A DNA stretch of 64,000 bases from Poronia punctata (taxonomy: Eukaryota; Ascomycota; Sordariomycetes; Xylariales; Xylariaceae). The stretch lies in the NCBI GenBank assembly GCA_022579005.1, contig MU401492.1, positions 175,712 through 239,711 on the forward strand, given 5' to 3'. Numbering within the stretch: the stretch's first letter is position 1; each line of letters begins with the position of its first letter. The notes below the pieces were generated by a model. The model ran no database searches and had not been told where the DNA came from. It saw only the letters and a list, made by a program, of their open reading frames with translations. The translations under genes and the position numbers were made by a program. This document shows positions 11,761-21,339 of the stretch, one piece after another.

Positions 11761-13290
11761 ATGAGCCAAAAGAAGAAGAAAAGCATCAACCTGCTCCGCG
11801 GCTGGCCAGCAACATCTTTACTACCGGCAGAAGCACTCGGCGCCGCGTCCCAAACAGCTCTCACAGACCAGAGCATCTGGGCACCGGGGTTAGAATACGG
11901 GCCCGACCCGGGATATCAGCCGCTTCGGGAGGAATTGGCGCGATGGCTCGGCGCGTTTTATGATGAAGAAAAAGAAGAAGAAGAAGGTGCCATGTCGCAG
12001 CCGCAGTCGGACCGCATAACCATCACGGGCGGAGCCTCGCAGAGTCTGGCGTGTATCTTGCAATCGTTTACGGATCCGGGCCAGACACTGGCCGTATGGG
12101 TCGTCGCGCCGTGTTATTTCCTCGCCTGTCCGATCTTTGACGATGCGGGTTTTGCGGGCAGGTTACGTGCCGTGCCGGAGGATGAGGAAGGGGTTGATAT
12201 TGATGTTTTGGAGAGGGAGATGCGGGCGGTAGAAATACGAGAAGAAGAAGAAGAAAAAGAAAAAGAAAAAGAAAAGGAGAATGAGAGGGTGCTGCTGCTG
12301 CTGTATAAAGACCCGGGACCGCATAGGAAGATTTACAGACACGTCGTTTACTGCGTCCCTGCCTTTTCGAACCCGAGCGGGAGGACGATGACGAGGGCGA
12401 GAAGGGAAGGGTTGGTTGGTTTGGCGAGGAAGTACGATGCCTTGGTTATCTGTGATGATGTTTATGATATGTTGCAGTGGCGGCAGCAGCACACATCATC
12501 ATCATCATCATCTCCATCCACACGCGGGAAAGAAAAGGAAAAAGAGAAACAAAAGGAAAAGGAAGCGGATGGATTAAATAAAGCCCTCCTCCCCCGTCTA
12601 GCCGACATCGACATCCGCCAAGGCCCCTCGCCATTCGATCCGCCAGGGAAACATTTCGGCCACGTGGTCTCCAACGGATCGTTCAGCAAACTCGTCGCCC
12701 CCGGCGTACGCACCGGATGGACGTATTCCACGGGGGATCTCGCCGTCGGCATGGCCATGACCGGATCTACGAGATCGGGCGGCGCGCCTTCGCAGTTTAC
12801 CGCCACGGTTATCTGTCAGTTGCTCCGGGGCGGGGAGGTGACGGGACATATCGACCGTGTCCTTCGACCGGCTTATTCGAGACGTCACGGTGTCCTTGTC
12901 CGCGCTATAAATTCCGAACTCGTGCCCCTGGGCGTCGAGATGCGTGGGGGAAGTTTGAGAGGAAGGGAGGATGTTTATGGCGGGTATTTCGTTTGGATAC
13001 ATTTACCCCGATCAAAGACGGGATGGCCTGCGGCTCGAGAGATTGCTGATCGCTGTCGTGTCGATGAGGATCTACTTATTGGGAATGGGGAGTTGTTTGC
13101 GGTTCATGGTGATGAGGAAGCTGCGAGGTTTGAGGATGGGGTGAGGTTGTGTTTTTCTTGGGAGGATGAGGAGGATCTTGAAGAGGGTGTGAGGAGGTTG
13201 GCTCGTGTTATTAAGACTATGTTGAATGAAGGGCCGGATAAGTGGCGGAGGGAGAAAAAGGGGCCGGGTGAGGTGGATGATGGGAAGTAA
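11761..13290 (+). CDS. PLP-dependent class I/II aminotransferase, 2-aminoadipate-transaminase-like (509 aa)
   Basis: Fold-type I aminotransferase of the group that includes yeast YER152C and MocR-related 2-aminoadipate transaminases; the substrate cannot be told from sequence. Single exon. Visible family motifs are GLEYGPDPGYQPLREELA near the N-terminus, ITGGASQSLACIL, a pyridine-nitrogen Asp at about 232 in VICDDVYDML, the Schiff-base lysine at about residue 310 in SNGSFSKLVAPG, and the arginine-containing GVRTGW that follows. The odd feature is several low-complexity charged inserts: an E-rich run near residue 76, a KE-repeat at about 160-175, and a second KE-repeat at about 255-270 just after a Ser run. 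They lie between secondary-structure elements and do not break the frame. The C-terminal charged tail is also atypical. Confidence 0.85.
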   Translation: MSQKKKKSINLLRGWPATSLLPAEALGAASQTALTDQSIWAPGLEYGPDPGYQPLREELARWLGAFYDEEKEEEEGAMSQPQSDRITITGGASQSLACILQSFTDPGQTLAVWVVAPCYFLACPIFDDAGFAGRLRAVPEDEEGVDIDVLEREMRAVEIREEEEEKEKEKEKENERVLLLLYKDPGPHRKIYRHVVYCVPAFSNPSGRTMTRARREGLVGLARKYDALVICDDVYDMLQWRQQHTSSSSSSPSTRGKEKEKEKQKEKEADGLNKALLPRLADIDIRQGPSPFDPPGKHFGHVVSNGSFSKLVAPGVRTGWTYSTGDLAVGMAMTGSTRSGGAPSQFTATVICQLLRGGEVTGHIDRVLRPAYSRRHGVLVRAINSELVPLGVEMRGGSLRGREDVYGGYFVWIHLPRSKTGWPAAREIADRCRVDEDLLIGNGELFAVHGDEEAARFEDGVRLCFSWEDEEDLEEGVRRLARVIKTMLNEGPDKWRREKKGPGEVDDGK

Positions 13291-13544
13291 AAGGAACAAG
13301 AAAAAAATCGTCTCCATATATACTGGTTAACACATGAAATGACTGATCGCCACAGGAAGTACATATTAAACGAGGGGATATGGCAACGCATCTATTAAGG
13401 CAAGACATTTTGATTTATTTATACACAGGTGGTGTGCGGTATGATTTATTGGAACCGGGTATCTACCTAAATCACCAAAAACTCCTACGCTTACTTTAAC
13501 ATGGAAAATCAAAATCCAGCCCCGAAAAGCTTTGCAAAGCTGGA

Positions 13545-15044
13545 TTACCAACCCCACGTCCGTGTCGAGGCCGTGAAGACGGGAGGTTTCCATTGGATAT
13601 TTTCCGGCGAGATATATCGCTTCTTCTTGGTCTTTGACTTTTCGCGCAGTTGGACCAGCGCCTCGGGCACCACAAGCTTGTGCTCACCCTTGTGGTAGAC
13701 CTGCATCTTCAACGCCTGCAGAGTGTGCTCGACGTCTTGGGTGGTCATCGCGAGCGCGGTCGAGATGGCCTCGATACTGGACTTCTCGTCCCGATCGTTG
13801 TACTCCATCAACAGGTCTACGATGTTTTCCGACCAGTACTGACGGTAGCTCAGAAGTCCGAGATCGGACAATGGCTTCTCCGGAGAGCCAAGCTTGCCCT
13901 CGATCTTGGAAAGCTCGTAGGAGAACTGGATGAGCAACCGACCGAAGCCCTTCCTCTGGTACTGAGGTAAGGTCAGGATACAGGCCACGTTATATCCGTC
14001 CGCGCTCTCCTTCTCCTTGGAGAAGAACCCGACAAGATGGTGGCCCTTTTCCGTCTTTTGCGTCATCACGTAGAACAAGAAAGGATCGACGTCGTAGTAC
14101 AGCGTTTTATGATCAAGGAACATTTTGCAGAGGAGGCAGAGGTTTCGACACCAGGTCCGTTGCCGGCGCCCATCGATCTCGAAGAAAGACACGTAATCGT
14201 CGCGGTATATCTCGTTGCCGGGCGGGTGCTGCAGCGTGCACTTTTGCCGGTGTCTAGAGAAGGATTTCTTGTCGCCGTAATAGCTCAGACAGAACTCACA
14301 TATGAATATGACGTCTTCTTGCGTGAAGGCTTCCGGGTATGGCGAGAAGTACCACGGGAATAGATCGTACGGCCCGAACTGTACCTTTGATATGTTTCGG
14401 ATGCGCGCCAGTTCGGTTGGATTCTGCGTCATCGACCCGCCTGTCCGTAGTTTCTCGATCTCGGCCTCTCTACTAAACGGCTTCGCTCCTTTCTTGATCT
14501 TGGGCACAGGGTCGTCGTCATCTATATCCATCTCGTCGCCGTCGCCATCGCCAGCAGGCGTCTCCCCCGACTTTTGCTCGACGTCCCTCGGTGTCGAGCC
14601 CGCCTTCGACGGCGGTCGCGTATCTGAATTTTCGGGCCATGGATGAGGCGTCACGGCTTCCGACGCTACAGACTGTTCTCTCTTGCTCGGCCGCTTCTGC
14701 GCCTTGCTAGGCGGGGCCTTCTTTTTCGACACGGGCGCATTCTTCCCTTTGCCTTCTTTCTGTTTGTCCTTTTCTGGATTCGGCCACTCGACTTCCTGAT
14801 CGAAATCTATACGCTTCGAGGGTACCCATTCGTCCAGACGCTTGTTGTAATTATCAAAGTTGCAGTAAAACTGGCGACCACTCTTGGTATCTTTTATGCT
14901 TAAAATCTCGGCTCGGCGGGCTTGTCCGTCCTTCTCGACCATGGCAATGCAGCCGACTCTAAGCGTGTCTACTGTCGCCTTGCCCTTTTGTCGCGGCCCA
15001 TCAGGCCCGACGGCGGCATCTGGCGCCAGAGTACCGGGACTCAT
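13545..15044 (-). CDS. ESA1: MYST histone acetyltransferase, catalytic subunit of NuA4 (499 aa)
   Basis: Acetylates histone H4 and H2A tails and is the essential catalytic subunit of NuA4. Single exon. Domain order: a chromo-barrel (tudor-knot) domain at about residues 25-85 (FYCNFDNYNKRLDEWV), a Ser/Lys/Pro-rich acidic linker, then the MYST domain. The MYST domain has a C2HC zinc finger (CEFC ... HRQKC), catalytic Cys in VACILTLPQYQ, acetyl-CoA loop QRKGFGRLLI, and the catalytic glutamate in GSPEKPLSDLG. The protein ends in the family pattern IQWKPPVFTAS. Length and architecture match fungal Esa1/Tip60. The C-terminus lies 254 bp from the convergent aminotransferase gene. Confidence 0.96.
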   Translation of the reverse strand: MSPGTLAPDAAVGPDGPRQKGKATVDTLRVGCIAMVEKDGQARRAEILSIKDTKSGRQFYCNFDNYNKRLDEWVPSKRIDFDQEVEWPNPEKDKQKEGKGKNAPVSKKKAPPSKAQKRPSKREQSVASEAVTPHPWPENSDTRPPSKAGSTPRDVEQKSGETPAGDGDGDEMDIDDDDPVPKIKKGAKPFSREAEIEKLRTGGSMTQNPTELARIRNISKVQFGPYDLFPWYFSPYPEAFTQEDVIFICEFCLSYYGDKKSFSRHRQKCTLQHPPGNEIYRDDYVSFFEIDGRRQRTWCRNLCLLCKMFLDHKTLYYDVDPFLFYVMTQKTEKGHHLVGFFSKEKESADGYNVACILTLPQYQRKGFGRLLIQFSYELSKIEGKLGSPEKPLSDLGLLSYRQYWSENIVDLLMEYNDRDEKSSIEAISTALAMTTQDVEHTLQALKMQVYHKGEHKLVVPEALVQLREKSKTKKKRYISPENIQWKPPVFTASTRTWGW

Positions 15045-15461
15045 GATGGATATAGGATGGGAATGTGATCAGATTGATGAAAATGTTGGTAGGAAGACGT
15101 CGACAGAATTCTAAGAAAGGGCGATTTGGCGTTTAGCCGCTGGAGGGGCAATTTTACTGCATTTCACTAGTACCTAGGTCCAGTTAGTGGTCGCATTAGA
15201 GGCAAAGAACGGACATACAGTGTCATGTCTTTCATTGTACTGTTTATTTACACGGTCCTGTGATCCCCTCCAGCAGATCAGCACGAATCTACATGTAGGT
15301 GTCTCAGATGTTAGTGTCAATAGAATCAAACTCTATAATTCACAAGTAGCCTTTTCATGCTCCGTGATATCCTCATACGCCTAGTACTCCAAACACCAAT
15401 CCCAAATAACCACAATCCAAGCCAATACCCAGCGTTATGTAACCTAACCTAGGTAGGTATA
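15045..15461. other. intergenic region, promoter of ESA1
   Basis: A 417-bp spacer between tandem minus-strand genes. It contains one GTACCTAGGTC-type motif near 15170 and the 3' flank of the RNase H2C gene, including AACCTAACCTAGGTAGGTAT. No gene is supported. Confidence 0.55.
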
Positions 15462-16028
15462 TCAAGTCCCGACCGAATGAATCTGCGTGTAACCCCAAAG
15501 TTAACACCACGATTGGAAGGGGGGAAAAGTCAAGGAGGGAAAGGGTGTGACAAACATCTTCAGCAAAAGCGATCCATTCCTCTATTCCGCGAACATGCGG
15601 ATCCGCACCGGCATCAGCTGTAGACTCGTGTCCCCAAATAACCAACTCGTCAAAAGTAGCCTTGCCTCTCATGGCGCCGACTTGGGGCTCCTCTTCATCG
15701 ATTGACGAGTTGTTGCTGTCAGGTTTTGGCTCTGTTTTCTCCACGATGGTACCGTGGTATCCTTCTGGTAGCTTCACCGTCTTGCCTTGCAGCTTTCTAC
15801 CCCTCATATACGCGGTCTGAGTGCCATCTAGAAATACGTCATTCGGTCAGGATTTGATTTAGTTTCTCACAAGTTGCTTGCGAGCTTACCTGGAGTCTTG
15901 GTGGGATTCCAGAATGTCTCGGCGGGTGTGACATCGCCGTCATGATGGATCCGACATGGAAGTAAGTTTACTGTAGCTTTGGTCTGCTCGCAGGTTTCTG
16001 TTTCAACTGTAAATAGTGGTGGAGGCAT
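15462..16028 (-). CDS. RNH203: ribonuclease H2 subunit C (143 aa)
   Basis: Non-catalytic subunit of the RNase H2 complex, which removes ribonucleotides and RNA-DNA hybrids from nuclear DNA. Three exons: 16028-15890, 15827-15556 and 15482-15462. The 62-bp first intron is standard. The second intron (73 bp) has a weaker GTTTGT donor and a CGCAG acceptor. Removing it replaces a long hydrophobic read-through tail by the short ending AEDIHSVGT, matching the AExIH ending of RNASEH2C proteins. Family motifs include LLPCRIHHDGDV, ETFWNPTKT, RGRKLQGKTVKLPEGYHG and FDELVIWGHE. Length fits the family. The 21-nt last exon could be missed by automated annotation. Confidence 0.88.
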
Positions 16029-17313
16029 TTTGTATATTGTATTTGAATAAAGTCGTAAAGTGGTTTCTCTTGCCGCCTATGGTCGTCAGCTCTTCTAGTT
16101 GAAGACGCGTCAGGATAGGAGAAAGCGCGTTTAATTGATTCACTTAAGCGGTGTAGATCAAACGGTTAAGACAATGTTGAAAATGATTTGTTTAATTGCA
16201 TCCACCTCCTGTTGCATAATTAGGTATTCTCTAATGGAACTGATCTTGGGTAACCTCCTCTTGACGACCATTTAACAATCAACCTTATCCAGACATTGTC
16301 GGTATCCAGACATTGTCGGATGTCCTCCATTACTTCCCTTCTTGATATAGCTGCCCTGAAAAACACCACCTCATCTTGCCACTATCAAGAATCCTCATCT
16401 GTTGCCTGCAGGGAGTGTCCTTTAGTCGTATTAGGCTCTTCCTCTCCTGAAGAGACACACTTGTATACTGTCCCTTGATGTCTTTGCGCTATTATGTTGC
16501 CTTAGCGCCATAAGAGTTGCGAGTGTGTCCACGTCCCTGTGCAGAGTATCGTAGGGGGTATTGTGATTGCATGTCGATCAGCTTGTGTGAGAAGTACGCA
16601 GTTGGATGCAACGTAGACTTCTAGCCATGCGGATGAGGCTGCATGAGGCATGTACTGGTTTGTGTACAACTTGAAGCCGTGCCGATCATAGAGGGTAAAG
16701 GGCAATCGAAGCTGTTGATTACCGCCGTTATCGTGATGGCTTCACAACAGACCCCAAATGTTGTGATACAGGTCTGCCTGTCCCTGTACCTGTCCTTGAC
16801 AGGGAGACTTGGAAGGACATTGCAATCTCTGAAATAGGATTGCCTGTTCTAGATCAAGGGGGCTTGAAGGGACTTGTAGCATAAGAAGACGACTTGTGCT
16901 TGACAAAGAGAACCCAGCAGCGACACAGCACATGCTTTCTCGGTGCTTTGAGATGGATGGTTGTGTGGGCCGTTAGAAAGCGCAGTGGTGGCCAGTGGTC
17001 AAACCATTCAATGGCTGGAGTGGTTAGATCGACGTCGGGAATTGTTGATGACCAGCGCTCCATAACCTTGCTACTTGCAGTGTTGACAGAAAGAACGTGG
17101 CTTCTAAGCCGGCTTGTGTCTCGTGTCTTTCTGGCGGATAAATTGGCTTCACAATCTCTGTGGAAATATCGCGTTAATATTTGCTTTCATTCCAGGGGAA
17201 AGGGCAAATGATATATCATTACCTTTGATATGACGAGTCCGCACTCTCAACCCCCTAACTCCTCCCCCCTCCCCCCCTCCTAACCCACCGTCCTTCCGGT
17301 TGCCAGGCACAAC
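16029..17313. other. 1.3-kb intergenic region
   Basis: No gene is supported. A 17-bp direct repeat (core ATCCAGACATTGTCGG) occurs twice in tandem at about 16290-16322. A poly-pyrimidine stretch at 17250-17285 lies in the 3' flank of the downstream zinc-finger gene. Confidence 0.55.
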
Positions 17314-17781
17314 TTAGACACCCCGAGGGGCATCGCGGTTGTGCCGCTTGATGCATCGCAAGACACTGTCACCACGGCTGAACGACTTGTCGCAGCCAGG
17401 CCACGGACAAGCCGTTCGGCTTTGGCCCGCAGCGACAGCATCTTGCTGATGCATTCGGAAGTGTGCGTGCAGGTCCGCCTCTGTGGCAGAGACACCACCG
17501 CACCCCGCCCAGTAACACATGCGGCCGTTGTGAGCGTCCGACATGTGTGTGCTGAGCGCAGCACGTTTGCGGTAACGTCTGCCGCACCGACGGCAGGCTA
17601 AGAGTCCTGCCTCCCCCTCCTCTCCCTCCCCTTGTTCTCCCCCATCGGGCTCACCCGTCGTGTCCTCGTCCAAGTCGTACTCTTGGACCCATTGCTCGTG
17701 CTCCTCTTCTTCCCCTGTCATGGCGGCGGACCGCGCACGACGAGAGGTTGAAGAGGAGTCACGTTCTTGATGGGTTGACAT
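17314..17781 (-). CDS. three-finger zinc-finger protein A (155 aa), C2H2-C2H2-CCCH
   Basis: Small nucleic-acid-binding protein, single exon. An acidic N-terminal half (residues 22-60, rich in E, D and G) precedes three fingers. Finger 1 at 63-84 is C-x2-C-x12-H-x4-H. Finger 2 at 89-111 is C-x4-C-x12-H-x3-H. Finger 3 at 125-147 has the same spacing, but the first histidine is replaced by cysteine (RCIKRH). The next gene upstream, at 19116-19637, has the same three-finger layout with the same substitution, so the two are paralogues. The partner, target and function are unknown. The acidic region could be an activation segment, by inference only. The start is the first ATG of the frame. Confidence 0.8.
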   Translation of the reverse strand: MSTHQERDSSSTSRRARSAAMTGEEEEHEQWVQEYDLDEDTTGEPDGGEQGEGEEGEAGLLACRRCGRRYRKRAALSTHMSDAHNGRMCYWAGCGGVSATEADLHAHFRMHQQDAVAAGQSRTACPWPGCDKSFSRGDSVLRCIKRHNRDAPRGV

Positions 17782-19115
17782 ACTGGTTGATAGTATGTCG
17801 TGGGTTCTTCAAGAGTACGGGACGAGCAACCTGAATGACCAAGCAGCCAGTCAGTATCAACAACAGAAAAATACCCAAAAAGAGAGAAGAGAATAATAAA
17901 TGGGAGAAGCAATTAACTTACTTGATCGAGTGGCTTGTAGCTGTTGATCTTTGGTGAGAACAAGGTTTGGTTTACAATGTAAACCAAGAGTGTGTGATGT
18001 TGTCTTGGTTTACAAAGCAAGAGGAAGAAGAGGTGCGGGAAGAGAGGAGTGCCTCTTATAGATTGCCAGCATGGTTGGCTGCCAGCAATGTTTGGCCACA
18101 GGTACTTCTTTTGGTACCTGTGAAATGCACCACTGCGGAGTGGCAGCAGTGCAAACAGGTCACTCCGTACCCTTGCTACCAACATACATGAGGTGAATGT
18201 ACTTGTGTAATAGTGGTGACTATTACACACGGAAGGTACGTTCGTCCCAAGTGTTGGATACATGTAGGTAACAAGGTACCAGAGAACCTACATGTAGGCA
18301 TGGTGTCAACAACCTATTGCCGTTACTGTTGAATGGGCTGTGGATCAGACGGAACCACAATGGCATGCCATTGAATGAATGGTTTGAATTGGCCAGTTGC
18401 TACTGAGGAAGGAACGATTGTCAGTATCAAGCAACAAATTCGTCCCAAGTAGGAATCAGTGAATAACTAAAGGACATATACTTACTGTTGAGTTGTTGCT
18501 TGACAAGGGTAGTCACGTGAGACATCAATAGATGTTCAACGTTGCCCATGTCACGTGAGATGCACCCCTTCAGGGGCAACATGACCTTGTGTCTTTGTTG
18601 ATGTGATAGTTGGAGCTGGTGAGAAGCGCACAGTTGTGCATGTATATATAGATGATGTGATATCTGTTAATGAAATGTTGATTAGATAAACCAAAATGTT
18701 GACTTGAAATCTTCGTTCACAATGATGTATCCAAGTTGAGTGCCCGGGGGCTTCGTTTGATGTGTATATATTAAAGCTCTGCCTATACTCTGATAGCTAT
18801 GAGGGATCCCTCTCCATCTAGACTCTCCATCCAGACAATAACATGGATAGACTTATATATATAAGCCAATCTTGATCATGTAAACCTGATAAACATCCGT
18901 GGTCGGTTGTCAGAGGTGGAATGAGTGTAGGAGTATAGATGACCAAAGTCATCATCCTGGCCGAGTGAAACCATGGTTTCTCTTGTATTCTTGCAATATT
19001 GACGCGAGCGTCATATGATGTTGTCGTAGTCTGGGTTCCTCTTCTTCTAAGAAAGGTAAGGTAGGTTAGGTAAGAAAGTGAAGTTTGTGAGAACAAGAAA
19101 GGTATGGGTGTCTAC
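17782..19115. other. intergenic region between the two zinc-finger paralogues
   Basis: A 1.3-kb promoter region for zinc-finger gene A and 3' flank of gene B. It holds a perfect palindrome at 17967-17987 with a third half-copy at 18005-18014, and two TCACGTGAGA E-box-like sites near 18512 and 18550. No additional gene is supported. Confidence 0.55.
17967..18014. promoter_or_regulatory. palindrome plus half-site, possible transcription-factor site
   Basis: A perfect inverted repeat with 10-bp arms TTGGTTTACA and TGTAAACCAA separated by one A (17967-17987), followed 17 bp later by another TTGGTTTACA (18005-18014). It lies about 190-230 bp upstream of the start codon of zinc-finger gene A. The core TGTAAAC resembles forkhead-type sites. 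The regulator is inferred, not known. Confidence 0.4.
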
Positions 19116-19637
19116 TTACCACTGGGTTGGTGAGATCGTTCCCGTTGACTTTCTTGAATGTGCCTGATGCTTATAGAGACAGCGGTAAATAGAATCTGAC
19201 CGCGTGAACTGGTTCCGGCAACCAGGCCAGCCGCACATCAGAGGTGGAGCGCCACTCTTAACCACCTCTTTCTGGTGGCGTTGCAAGTGCCTTCGGAGGT
19301 CTCTCTCCGAATTGGCTAGGCCAGTGCAGTGAGGCCAGCGACAACGCAAGCCCACGTGGTTATCTTGGATATGTTGATGCAGATTGGGCTTTGTTGTGCA
19401 ACACTTGCGGCAATATTTGCAGATGAATCGCCCCTCGGTGGGAGGGTTTGGCTGGGCAGGAGGACCTGACTGGGGAGGAGGACCTGACTGGGCGGGAGGA
19501 GGGCCTTGCTGGGTGGGAGTGCCTAGCTGGGGGGCTGGCTGGGCGGGAGGAGGGCCTTGCTGGGCGGGAGGGCCTAGCTGGGGTGCTGGCTGGTCTGGAG
19601 GGTTTGCCTCTTGCTCTGGCTCATTGTCTGCCATCAT
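19116..19637 (-). CDS. three-finger zinc-finger protein B (173 aa), paralogue of protein A
   Basis: Single exon, from the paired ATGATG at 19637. An N-terminal Pro/Gln/Gly-rich region (residues 13-67) contains imperfect repeats such as QPAPQLGPPAQQGPP, coded by a 51-bp tandem DNA repeat. Three fingers follow: 73-94 (C-x2-C-x12-H-x4-H), 99-121 (C-x4-C-x12-H-x3-H), and 135-157, where the first His is Cys (YRCLYKH). Protein A (17314-17781) shares this layout, including the WPGC start of finger 3 and the RxDS element after it. The N-termini differ: acidic in A, Pro/Gln-rich in B. The frame stays open upstream to 19850, but the ATG pair fits the domain layout better. Function is unknown; DNA binding is inferred. 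Confidence 0.8.
   Translation of the reverse strand: MMADNEPEQEANPPDQPAPQLGPPAQQGPPPAQPAPQLGTPTQQGPPPAQSGPPPQSGPPAQPNPPTEGRFICKYCRKCCTTKPNLHQHIQDNHVGLRCRWPHCTGLANSERDLRRHLQRHQKEVVKSGAPPLMCGWPGCRNQFTRSDSIYRCLYKHQAHSRKSTGTISPTQW
19488..19589. repeat. 51-bp tandem repeat, two copies, in zinc-finger gene B
   Basis: Copies start at about 19488 and 19539 (both beginning CTGGGCGGGAGGAGGGC) and differ at a few positions. The unit is 17 codons, so copy-number change would keep the frame. Shorter related units (GGAGGACCTGACTGGG) precede it. It encodes the Pro/Gln-rich tract. Confidence 0.8.
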
Positions 19638-21339
19638 GTTGATACTTATTGGATGTCTTTTGGAACAAAGGGTGCAGGAGTTGTGAGTTGACTGGTAATA
19701 GTCAAAAGGCAGGATGGGTTGTGAAGAATCACAAAAGAATTTGTGACTGGGGAGAAGAAGAGTTGCACACCCTTGGGGGGGAGAAGAAGAAGGTGTATTT
19801 ATACCCAGAAGCAGTGGGGAAAGGTTTGCACCTCGACGCCAAACTCCCAACGAACGGGGTACATTTCACGCAATAGCTTGAGAGAGTACAAACGGGGCAA
19901 GTGATTCCTGGCTACAATGGGTTTGAGGGTCGACGACATGCCCCACGATGTAGTTTCTATGGCCCTGATAGGCCCATAGCTGCAAGAGGCCCGTAATAAC
20001 CAAGTCACTCGTAGGTACGACAGGTATACACCTGGCTTGACAATGTTCCCAACAAGCAACCATATTGGTTAGATTGCTTGAATTTCAGCAAGCAGTTTCC
20101 CCAAAAGCGGGTCTTTACCTGGCTACAATGGGCTTGTAGGTCGACGGTATGCCCCACGATCAAGTTATCATAGGGTTTAGAGGTCAAACCAGGAGGCCCT
20201 AAAGAGCAAACGACGGTTAGAACAATGGGCTTGCAGCACAGCTCAATAACAATCCTATGATCAAATTGCCTCCTCGAGGACACTTACAGCTGGGGAATAA
20301 AGTCGTCTTGCCAATAATGAGTTTGAATTTGACGACTAGGCCTGTAATCAAAGAGTTATGGGCAAATGCCTAGATTCACAGGGCCGCAATTCTCGACTTG
20401 CAATTGTAAAGTAGGTCTTAAAGAACCTGGACAGTCATAGTGAGGTGGATAGTGGCATCAAACGACCATGTATTTCTCCGGTCTTTGGCCTTCCCTTGTC
20501 CACGTGATCATCATCAATAATGTTGGCAAGTGTAGTTGGAGATGGGAGTTCAACCCAAGTAACTTATACATGTAGGATACTGTGCGAAGATATTGCCATG
20601 GACTGTATGTACACAGACATAGATTAGAATAGGTGTATACGTTTGGGGGCCAGCGAGACAGAAAGATGGAGGAAAGGATTTCACTTTACAGCTTCAAACC
20701 ACTTTAGATCCAAGGCGGTGATGCATATCACATAGAATGGAGCAAAACCCCAGATATAAGTTTGTTGTAATATGCAGCCCATTGGGCGCGTCATCATCAT
20801 CGTTCCTCATCTACCTGAAACGTTTACCCTATCTCCCTGCAACTCCGCGGTATCAAAAGACATGATACGAACGCCGGTAGGGAGAAATGACAAACAAGGC
20901 TTAAAAATTCCCAGACTCGGACAGCAAAAAAAAGACGGCAACCTCCAATAGAGTTTTGCGTCCCCGAGGGTATAGTTAACCGAAGTAGACGCCAGAACAT
21001 GACCTGCCATGCCGAGATCAAGATGTCCTAAAAGAGAAAAGGGGGCAAGACTAGTGTACAGTGTAGCGCTTCATCCACTCAGGAGAAGCAGGATAACCGG
21101 CTTTGCATCAGCATCTATGCCAAGCGGGATGCAGTTTCATGCATGTGGCTTGGTCATCTTACCAAGGCCACGAACATCCTTATAGCGAACGGACCATAGG
21201 AGTATCTCGCAGCATAGTGATGCAGAAGGCCTGTAAGCGTCCGTTGAAAGCACAGGATTGATAAACAGGACATAGCCTAAATCATATTGTCCTGTTCCGA
21301 AGGGGGTAATTTGGACCTGGCCTAATCCGATGCCTCAGG
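19638..21339. other. intergenic region with decayed internal repeats
   Basis: A 1.7-kb spacer with no gene supported. It carries four diverged copies of an element with the core ACAATGGGCTTG at about 19914, 20127, 20222 and 20316. The last 600 bp are the 3' flank of the CRIB-like gene. Confidence 0.5.
19908..20365. repeat. four diverged copies of a short repeat
   Basis: The two best copies (19908-19957 and 20118-20167) share CCTGGCTACAATGGG, GGTCGACG and ATGCCCCACGAT in the same order and spacing. Weaker copies at about 20217 and 20308 keep AATGGGCTTG/AATGAGTTTG and a downstream ATCAAA/ATCAAAG element. Spacings are about 213, 95 and 94 bp, as if a unit near 95-105 bp had been duplicated. Confidence 0.55.

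Noticed and set aside
7148..13290. Possible metabolic gene cluster (pantothenate synthetase, GH125, aminotransferase)
   Set aside because: The enzymes share no pathway, and no synthase, transporter or pathway regulator is present. Ordinary gene order is the simpler reading.
19638..19850. N-terminal extension of zinc-finger protein B up to 19850
   Set aside because: The frame is open, but it lacks a signal or domain. The tandem ATG at 19637 gives a compact protein with the same layout as its paralogue.
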